Source: Immundisolibacter sp.
Lineage (GTDB): Bacteria; Pseudomonadota; Gammaproteobacteria; Immundisolibacterales; Immundisolibacteraceae
Reading direction: 5' to 3'
Length of the DNA stretch: 6,190 bases
Assembly: GCF_041601295.1 (NCBI RefSeq)
Contig: NZ_JBFIII010000130.1
Span: forward strand, 1-6,190
A program made the position numbers and the translations under genes. Every line of letters starts with the position of its first letter. The first letter of the stretch is position 1. This document shows, one piece after another, positions 3,201 through 6,190 of the stretch. Under the pieces are notes generated by a model. It searched no databases. It saw nothing but the letters and a program-made list of their open reading frames with translations, and had not been told where the DNA came from.

Positions 3201-6190
3201 GGCGTGTCGCGGAACTGTGGATGGACGTGCTGCGGATTCCCCAGGTCGGTGTCGAGGACAACTTCTTCGAACTGGGCGGACATTCGCTGCTGGCCACGCA
3301 GATCATTGCGCGTATCCAGAAAGAATGGCAGATCGACCTGCCACTGCGGGTGCTGTTCGAGGCCACCACCGTTGCTCGCCTTGCAACGGCCGTGGATGAA
3401 GCGAAACGTTCCGGCGTTGGACTGAAACTGGCGCCGCTGACGCCGCGTCCGCCCGGTGCCGAGGTGCCGTTGACGCAGGGTCAGCGCGGCCTGTGGCTGA
3501 TGCAACAGCTTGCGCCGGACAGTCCGCTGTTCAATATGCCGGCAGCGCTGCTGCTGCGTGGGCCGCTGGATTTGGAGGCGCTGGCAACCGCTTTTCAGAT
3601 GCTGATGCAGCGGCACGAGAGTCTGCGTACCACCTTCCCCTTGATCGACGGCGAGCCGATCCAGCAGGTGCACGATCACCCGCTGGGTCTGCTCCAGGTC
3701 GAGGATGCGCCGCTGCCCGATGGGGTCGACGCAATGGCGTATGCCGGCCAGCTTGCCCTGGCCGAGGCGCAGCGGCCGTTCGATCTGGTCACCGACCCTC
3801 CGGTGCGCATGAAGGTAGCGCGCCTGGGCTCCGACCTGAATATCCTGATGGTGACCGTGCACCATCTGGCGGCCGATGGCTGGTCGGTACCGATTCTCCA
3901 GCACGACCTGGTCAGGGCCTATGCGGCGGCACGGCAGGGTGTGGCGCCAACCTGGCAGGCACTACAGGTCCAGTACGCCGACTATGCGGTTTGGGAGGCA
4001 GCCCAGCTCAGCGGCGACACCCTGCAAACCTTGCTGGATTATTGGCGCGGGCAGCTTGAGGGCGCTCCCGACGTACTGCGGCTGCCAACCGATCGCCCGC
4101 GTGGGACGGTGCAAACATTCAAAGGCGCGCATCTCGAAGCGTCGGTACCGGACCACTTGCCAGCGGCGGTGGATGCCTTTTGTCGCAGCCAGGGCGTCAC
4201 GCCGTTCGTGCTGTATCTGGCCGCCTACCAGCTGTTGCTGTCGCGCTACTCCGGGCAGAAGGATCTTTGCGTGGGGGTACCCATCGCCGGTCGGGATCGG
4301 GTGGAGGTCGAGCCCCTGGTTGGCTACTTCATCAACAGCCTGGTCATCCGTACCGACCTTGCCGGCAACCCCACCGCTGGCGAGTATCTCGAATCCGTAC
4401 GCCAGGTGGTGTTGGAGGCGTTTGCGCACCAACAGATGCCGGTTACCCGTTTGCTGGATGAGTTGCGGGTGGGCCGCCACGCCGGTTATGCGCCAGGGGC
4501 GCAGGTAGCGTTTCAGCTGCAGAATCGCATGCCGGGCGCGGGCGATCTGCAACTGGAAGGACTAAGCGCGCAGCCGGTAGTTCTGGAGGGAAATCTAGCG
4601 CGTTACGAGTTGACGCTGTCGGTGGCCGAAACCGACGCCGGTTTGAGCGTCGCCGCCGACTACAACACGGACCTGTTCGACGCATCGACCATTGAGCAGA
4701 TGATGGCCCACTACTGGCGCCTGGTGGCTGGCCTGATCGCCGATCAACAGCAGCCGCTGGACCGGGTATCGGTACTGGACAGCGCCGAGCTGATGTCCTT
4801 ATTGGGCGTGGATGCGGCCCAGGTTGAGCAAATACTCCCGCTGACACCCAACCAGCGCGATATTTATCTGGACGCGCTGCTGCGCCCTGACACATTGCAA
4901 AACAACATGGGCTGGGCTGCTCGTTTCAGCGAGCCGGTGGACGAAGCCGCCTGGCAGCAGGCGCTGCAACAGGTCACTGACGCGGAGCCGGTACTCAGAA
5001 CCAGCATCGTCGGCTGCTCGTCCCCCTATGCGGACGTGGCCTATCAGGTCGTGTACCGCAGCCGATCCGCGGCCGTCGAGATGGTGGACCTGTCGACGCA
5101 GCAGATCCCCGACGTGGACCTGTCAGCCAGGCTGCGGGGCATGGTCCAGCGGCCCTACGATATCTCGCGTGACGGGCTGATCCGTCATGCCCTGCTCAAG
5201 CTGCGCGATGGCGGGCATGTCCGGATCGAGGCCTTCCACCACATCCTGCTCGACGGGGTGAGCGGCAGCGTACTTGCTCGCAAATTGTTTGCCGCCTACG
5301 AGGCCTTGCGTATCGGTGCGCCAACGCAGACGGTGCCCGGTCCGTTTGTCGACTTCGTTACGCATAGCCTTGCCAGTACCGACCGGCACATGAGTTTGGA
5401 CTTCTGGTCCGCCGAACTGGCTGGCGCCGAGGCGCCCGAGCTGCCGAGCAGTGGCCCGTCCGATGGCGCGATCACAACCGATACGGCCAGCATCGACGCC
5501 AAGCTCTGGATACAACTGCAACGCTATGCGCGCAGCCAGCGGGTGACCCCGGTGCTGTTGCTCAAATGCCTGTATGGCCTGCTGCTGTCGCGTCATGCCC
5601 GTAATGCCGCCGACTTCTGGGTGCTGGAGTTCGCCAGCGGACGCGCGCGCGTCCATGAGGACTCCCTGGGCTGCTTTTACGCCCAGTTACCGTTCGTGTT
5701 TCGCCAGGATGCGCTGCGTCCCGACACTGCTATCGGCGAATTGCTTGGTTATGCACGCGATTTCCAGCGGCGGGTGCGCGATCACCGGCAGTTGTCGATC
5801 GGTGCACAAACCCGCCTGCTGCCGGCCGGGCGACTGGCCTGTTTGTTCAATTTCTACCACTTTGTACCTGATCGCGACGACGTGGTCGGCAAGCCGGTCA
5901 CAACTGAGATCTTCGCGCCACCGGTTGAGGGCAGCCTCAATTTCGTGGTTCAGGGTGTTGAGGACGCGCTGGTCCTGACCCTTGGTTATCCGCAGCAGGC
6001 ATTCGAGGCGCCGGGATTTCTGGACCGTTTTGTGGCGCTGTGCCGGCAGCTGGTGGCAGGCGCGCAGGCGCTGGGTGATTTTCAGCTGCTCACGCCCGCC
6101 GAGCGTGCTCAGGAGCTGTCGCGCGGGTCGGGTGCGCCGGTCCCGATCAGTGAGGCGTGCGTGCATGAGTTGGTCCAGGCGCAGGTACAC
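2..6190 (+). CDS. Non-ribosomal peptide synthetase, internal fragment (T-C-A-T-C-C'-A)
   Basis: This is a slice of a multimodular NRPS that builds a peptide on carrier-bound thioesters in the cytoplasm. The frame starting at position 2 has no stop for 2063 codons and runs off both edges, so start codon, ribosome binding site and stop are all outside. Domains in order by residue: carrier T1 (1-81), condensation C1 (about 88-533), adenylation A1 (557-1048), carrier T2 (1058-1136), condensation C2 (1156-1593), divergent condensation-fold C3 (1611-2034) and the start of adenylation A2 (2053 on). Carrier serines, HHxxxDG sites and adenylation core motifs are all in this one frame, so there is no internal frameshift. 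The odd point is two condensation-type domains in a row before A2. No thioesterase or reductase is seen, so release lies further downstream or in another protein. The peptide product cannot be named from this slice, and I do not recognise the gene. Confidence 0.97.
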   Translation, partial: MQRPYEAPQSDLERQLAAIWSEVLGIERIGRHDNFFDLGGHSLLATRIIARVREAFHSELPLRALFEAATVAGMATQIGLAGAANDGPPLLPVPRDGPLPLSYTQQRLWFLQRLEPDSAAYNMPVALRLEGALDLEALRQAIEAIVHRHEILRTTISGEGADTQQVIHAPVPWLLQVDELRTRDGASIETLLRQPIEEFAAQPFDLERGPVLRTAVLRLGPTDHVLMVCLHHVAADGWSAGLLVQELIAHYTRLVGGAPAALPLLPVQYADYAVWERQRLHGEALEQKLGYWADVLADVPVLDLPLDRPRQAGRQYRPGQATLEISADLSGALRKFAADTGSTLFMTTLTGFAAWLSRYTAQPDICIGTPVANRPHTELEALIGPFINTLPLRIDLDADPSFAQLAERVRQRVLDAFARQDVPFEFLVERLDVPRDLLHAPLFQVLFVFQNAPRAAAALPGLAASLIPIDDPGLKFDLSVSFAEIDDRLHIQLTYNADLLEQTTVARMLEQLQRMFTAMVEAPQSVLSRFELPAAAERECQLQVWNATAHAQPVAQSVHAWVEAQVRRTPDALAAIDGERRCSYQELNQHANRIAHWLLQQGLGPGQRVGVLFAPGIELLAALLGVLKAGCAYVPLDPQYPAERLRYMLTDAGAGALLRESRHASLPLDYAGPSLCTNDAAGESVLAGQSDHDPAVVIGLDDPLYVIYTSGSTGLPKGAGVYHRGMVNLLHWYTREFDMGVADRNLVISAPGFDLTQKNFYAPLISGGTVVFTGSPEFDPAAIIRVLAGHGVTLLNCAPSAFYALLEQMDDFTPLGSLRALFLGGEPIHMPRLRSWLQDPGGACEIVNSYGPTECSDVVAAYRIREPARWSDDDVPLGRPIDNVQLYVLDPNGQLLPTGLVGELCIAGAGVGAGYLNNPALTAAQFQLNPFGAGQLYHTGDLVRYRPDGNLEFIGRRDFQVKLRGLRIDLGEIEVALRSLSGVTDSLVTVQDERLVAYLIGEGLDLDALDWRGALRVQLPDYMVPAGLVALSAWPLNANGKIDRGALPSVPITATATYVAPRTPTERRVAELWMDVLRIPQVGVEDNFFELGGHSLLATQIIARIQKEWQIDLPLRVLFEATTVARLATAVDEAKRSGVGLKLAPLTPRPPGAEVPLTQGQRGLWLMQQLAPDSPLFNMPAALLLRGPLDLEALATAFQMLMQRHESLRTTFPLIDGEPIQQVHDHPLGLLQVEDAPLPDGVDAMAYAGQLALAEAQRPFDLVTDPPVRMKVARLGSDLNILMVTVHHLAADGWSVPILQHDLVRAYAAARQGVAPTWQALQVQYADYAVWEAAQLSGDTLQTLLDYWRGQLEGAPDVLRLPTDRPRGTVQTFKGAHLEASVPDHLPAAVDAFCRSQGVTPFVLYLAAYQLLLSRYSGQKDLCVGVPIAGRDRVEVEPLVGYFINSLVIRTDLAGNPTAGEYLESVRQVVLEAFAHQQMPVTRLLDELRVGRHAGYAPGAQVAFQLQNRMPGAGDLQLEGLSAQPVVLEGNLARYELTLSVAETDAGLSVAADYNTDLFDASTIEQMMAHYWRLVAGLIADQQQPLDRVSVLDSAELMSLLGVDAAQVEQILPLTPNQRDIYLDALLRPDTLQNNMGWAARFSEPVDEAAWQQALQQVTDAEPVLRTSIVGCSSPYADVAYQVVYRSRSAAVEMVDLSTQQIPDVDLSARLRGMVQRPYDISRDGLIRHALLKLRDGGHVRIEAFHHILLDGVSGSVLARKLFAAYEALRIGAPTQTVPGPFVDFVTHSLASTDRHMSLDFWSAELAGAEAPELPSSGPSDGAITTDTASIDAKLWIQLQRYARSQRVTPVLLLKCLYGLLLSRHARNAADFWVLEFASGRARVHEDSLGCFYAQLPFVFRQDALRPDTAIGELLGYARDFQRRVRDHRQLSIGAQTRLLPAGRLACLFNFYHFVPDRDDVVGKPVTTEIFAPPVEGSLNFVVQGVEDALVLTLGYPQQAFEAPGFLDRFVALCRQLVAGAQALGDFQLLTPAERAQELSRGSGAPVPISEACVHELVQAQVH
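98..829 (+). repeat. Module repeat, copy 1 (T1-C1 core); copy 2 at 3257-3997
   Basis: The carrier core and first half of the condensation domain recur in the same order in T2-C2. The similarity is strongest at the conserved motifs. The DNFF-LGGHSLLAT stretch (98-153 against 3257-3312) differs at about 8 of 56 bases. The HHxAADGWS stretch (692-718 against 3860-3886) differs at 2 of 27 bases. The YADYAVWE stretch (803-829 against 3971-3997) differs at 4 of 27. Between these blocks the DNA is diverged. This is ordinary homology between modules rather than a mobile repeat, but the short matches are possible sites for recombination and assembly error. Confidence 0.8.
263..1600 (+). other. C1: condensation domain, all core motifs present
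   Basis: C1 forms the peptide bond between the chain on T1 and the amino acid on T2. All seven core motifs can be read. C1 is SYTQQRLW (305-328), C2 is RHEILRT (443-463) and C3 is HHVAADGWS with the active-site HHxxxDG at 692-712 (catalytic second His residue 232, Asp 236). C4 is YADYAVWE (806-829), C5 is IGPFINTLPLR (1148-1180), C6 is DVPFEFLVERL (1262-1294) and C7 is PLFQVLF (1322-1342). The length of about 445 residues is normal. No HH(I/L)xxxxGD motif lies near the N-terminus, so it is not a dual condensation/epimerization domain. It looks like the LCL class, but I cannot exclude DCL by eye, since the two differ in subtle positions and the upstream module is not visible. Confidence 0.95.
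1670..3145 (+). other. A1: adenylation domain, pocket code D-L-K-N-F-G-S-D-V-K
   Basis: A1 selects an amino acid, activates it with ATP as the aminoacyl adenylate and loads it on T2. It begins at SVHAWVEAQVRRTP (residue 557) and ends at A10, NGKIDRGALP (Lys at 3122-3124, residue 1041). Other motifs: A2 LKAGCAYVPLDPQYP, A3 YTSGSTGLPKG (2123-2155), A5 NSYGPTE (2543-2563), A7 YHTGDL (2810-2827) and A8 GRRDFQVKLRG ending DLGEIE (about 2864-2923). All catalytic motifs look intact, including the A10 lysine, so the domain should be active. The C-terminal subdomain is a little short between A8 and A10, where VTVQDERLVAYLIG runs without the usual acidic loop. The pocket begins with Asp, as expected for an alpha-amino acid. 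The specificity is discussed under the binding-pocket feature. Confidence 0.95.
2261..2575 (+). other. A1 specificity pocket region (nine of ten code residues)
   Basis: I aligned this stretch by eye to the GrsA phenylalanine domain. FDLTQKNF gives positions 235 D (2261), 236 L (2264) and 239 K (2273). LLNCAPS gives 278 N (2387). LFLGGEP gives 299 F (2465) and 301 G (2471). NSYGPTECSDV gives 322 S (2546), 330 D (2570) and 331 V (2573). The tenth position is the A10 lysine at 3122. The code is therefore D-L-K-N-F-G-S-D-V-K. From memory this code is listed for homoserine in NRPS code tables. I hold that recollection with moderate confidence and could not check it. The FDLTQKN wording recurs in proteobacterial lipopeptide synthetases. 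The polar Lys, Asn, Ser and Asp lining argues for a small polar side chain rather than an aromatic or aliphatic one. Confidence 0.7.
3173..3409 (+). other. T2: peptidyl carrier domain loaded by A1
   Basis: T2 carries the A1 amino acid and, after C1 acts, the lengthened peptide. It starts at YVAPRTPTERRVAELW (residue 1058) directly after A10. The core is EDNFFELGGHSLLATQI, with the phosphopantetheine serine at codon 3284-3286 (residue 1095). The helix ending LPLRVLFEATTVARLA closes it. LGGHSLL matches T1 and is the form that feeds a condensation domain, and C2 does follow after a linker of about 19 residues. No epimerization domain follows. The A1 residue therefore probably keeps its L configuration unless C3 or a separate enzyme inverts it. 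Confidence 0.96.
3257..3997 (+). repeat. Module repeat, copy 2 (T2-C2 core); copy 1 at 98-829
   Basis: This is the partner of the T1-C1 block. Spacing from carrier serine to the condensation HH is 576 bases here (3284 to 3860) and 567 in copy 1 (125 to 692), so the two units keep nearly the same length. C3 does not belong to this repeat family at the DNA level: its HH region and C4 equivalent share little with either copy. Confidence 0.8.
3467..4780 (+). other. C2: condensation domain with altered C6 and C7 motifs
   Basis: C2 should transfer the peptide from T2 to the amino acid activated by A2. The first five motifs are standard: PLTQGQRGLW (3467-3496), RHESLRT (3611-3631), HHLAADG (3860-3880; catalytic His residue 1288, Asp 1292), YADYAVWE (3974-3997) and VGYFINSLVIR (4319-4351). 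The late motifs depart from the family. C6 reads QQMPVTRLLDEL (4430-4465), with PVT where PFE is usual. C7 reads PGAQVAFQLQN, where PLFQVxFxxQN is usual. Active-site residues are intact, so I expect catalysis. There is no dual C/E signature at the N-terminus. It is followed not by an adenylation domain but by a second condensation-type domain after a 17-residue linker. The C6/C7 changes may reflect packing against that unusual neighbour, which is inference. Confidence 0.93.
4781..4831 (+). other. Short linker joining C2 to C3
   Basis: The 17 residues read SAELMSLLGVDAAQVEQ, and C3 then opens with ILPLTPNQ. The wording, a short helix followed by VExILPLTPxQ, is the style of linker seen ahead of epimerization and other non-canonical condensation-fold domains. 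It is too short to hold a carrier or adenylation domain, so C2 and C3 are truly adjacent in the protein. Confidence 0.75.
4832..6103 (+). other. C3: divergent condensation-superfamily domain between C2 and A2
   Basis: This is a full-length condensation-fold domain (about 424 residues) of uncertain role. It opens with ILPLTPNQRDIYL (4832-4870), a variant of C1. A degenerate C2 region, EPVLRTSI, follows. The active-site motif is present as HHILLDGVSG (HHxxxDG at 5237-5257; His 1746 and 1747, Asp 1751). After that it departs from normal condensation domains. C4 is PFVDFVTHS (5342-5368) with DFWSAEL following. C5 is LGCFYAQLP (5666-5692), lacking the usual Asn-Thr. C6 is not recognisable. C7 is replaced by CLFNFYHF (5840-5863). 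DGVSG and FNFYHF recall epimerization domains, but the EGHGRE motif is absent. It lacks the DxxxxDxxS of heterocyclization domains. Because C2 already supplies a condensation site for this module, C3 is probably an accessory domain. An interface-type domain that recruits a tailoring oxygenase is one candidate. An inactive or specialised condensation or epimerase-like domain is another. Confidence 0.8.
6158..6190 (+). other. A2: first residues of the next adenylation domain (cut by window edge)
   Basis: The last eleven residues, CVHELVQAQVH, match the opening of A1 (SVHAWVEAQVR) and the usual start of NRPS adenylation domains (VHELFExQVxRTP). Between C3 and this point lies a linker, LSRGSGAPVPISEA, equivalent to the one ahead of A1. 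The frame is therefore about to enter a second adenylation domain that completes the module C2-C3-A2. No specificity residues are inside the window, so the amino acid cannot be predicted. Confidence 0.8.

Noticed and set aside
2684..3904. Open frame of 406 codons on the minus strand across A1, T2 and C2
   Set aside because: It lies antisense to well-conserved NRPS motifs, is rich in His, Arg and Gln with no recognisable domain, and is the usual by-product of GC-rich coding DNA.
3493..4059. Plus-strand open frame of 188 codons in another phase within C2
   Set aside because: Its product is a low-complexity Ala/Gly/Arg-rich string, whereas the overlapping frame gives clear condensation motifs.
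6047..6054. GCTGGTGG octamer matching the E. coli Chi site
   Set aside because: A single copy inside GC-rich coding sequence encoding QLVAG is expected by chance, and Chi sequence differs between bacterial groups.
4832..6103. C3 as a heterocyclization (Cy) domain
   Set aside because: Cy domains have DxxxxDxxS in place of HHxxxDG. C3 has HHILLDG.
4832..6103. C3 as a pseudogenised condensation remnant or a duplicated copy of C2 from misassembly
   Set aside because: It is full length with an intact frame and HHxxxDG, and its sequence is clearly different from C2 and C1 throughout.
5687..6190. Minus-strand open frame running off the right edge, opposite C3
   Set aside because: No recognisable domain, and it is antisense to the continuous NRPS frame. 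C3 is divergent, but its condensation fold is still readable on the plus strand, so the minus frame is not needed to explain the region.

Overview
The window lies wholly inside one very large gene on the plus strand, which codes for a non-ribosomal peptide synthetase (NRPS). One reading frame (codons starting at position 2) stays open for 2063 codons from edge to edge with no stop. Neither the true start nor the true stop is present, so this is an internal slice of a megasynthase. The DNA is GC-rich with strong G/C preference at third codon positions. The domain sequences resemble those of beta- and gammaproteobacterial NRPSs (Pseudomonas, Burkholderia, Ralstonia or Cupriavidus style). That placement is an impression from composition and motif wording; no taxonomic marker is present.

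Layout, in order: end of an upstream module, carrier domain T1 (2-244); condensation domain C1 (about 263-1600); adenylation domain A1 (about 1670-3145); carrier domain T2 (3173-3409); condensation domain C2 (about 3467-4780); a second, divergent condensation-superfamily domain, here called C3 (about 4832-6103); and the first residues of the next adenylation domain A2 (6158 to the edge). T1 and T2 carry the phosphopantetheine serine in LGGHSLL. C1 and C2 carry intact HHxxxDG active sites. A1 carries the usual A3, A5, A7, A8 and A10 motifs and a binding-pocket code that I read as D-L-K-N-F-G-S-D-V-K.

Functional reading: the upstream peptide on T1 is passed by C1 to the residue that A1 loads on T2. 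The lengthened peptide is then passed by C2 to whatever A2 activates. No epimerization domain lies between T1 and C1 or between T2 and C2, and no dual condensation/epimerization signature is visible at the N-terminus of C1, C2 or C3.

The unusual part is the order T2-C2-C3-A2: two condensation-fold domains in tandem with no carrier between them. C3 is full length and keeps HHxxxDG, but it has lost the normal C4 to C7 motifs. It looks like an accessory domain of the condensation superfamily rather than a second peptide-bond former. A role in recruiting a tailoring enzyme, such as the interface domains used by aspartyl beta-hydroxylases in siderophore NRPSs, is the leading hypothesis but is not proven here. 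No RNA genes, mobile elements, CRISPR arrays, promoters or terminators were seen, and no stretch of the window is without coding sequence.
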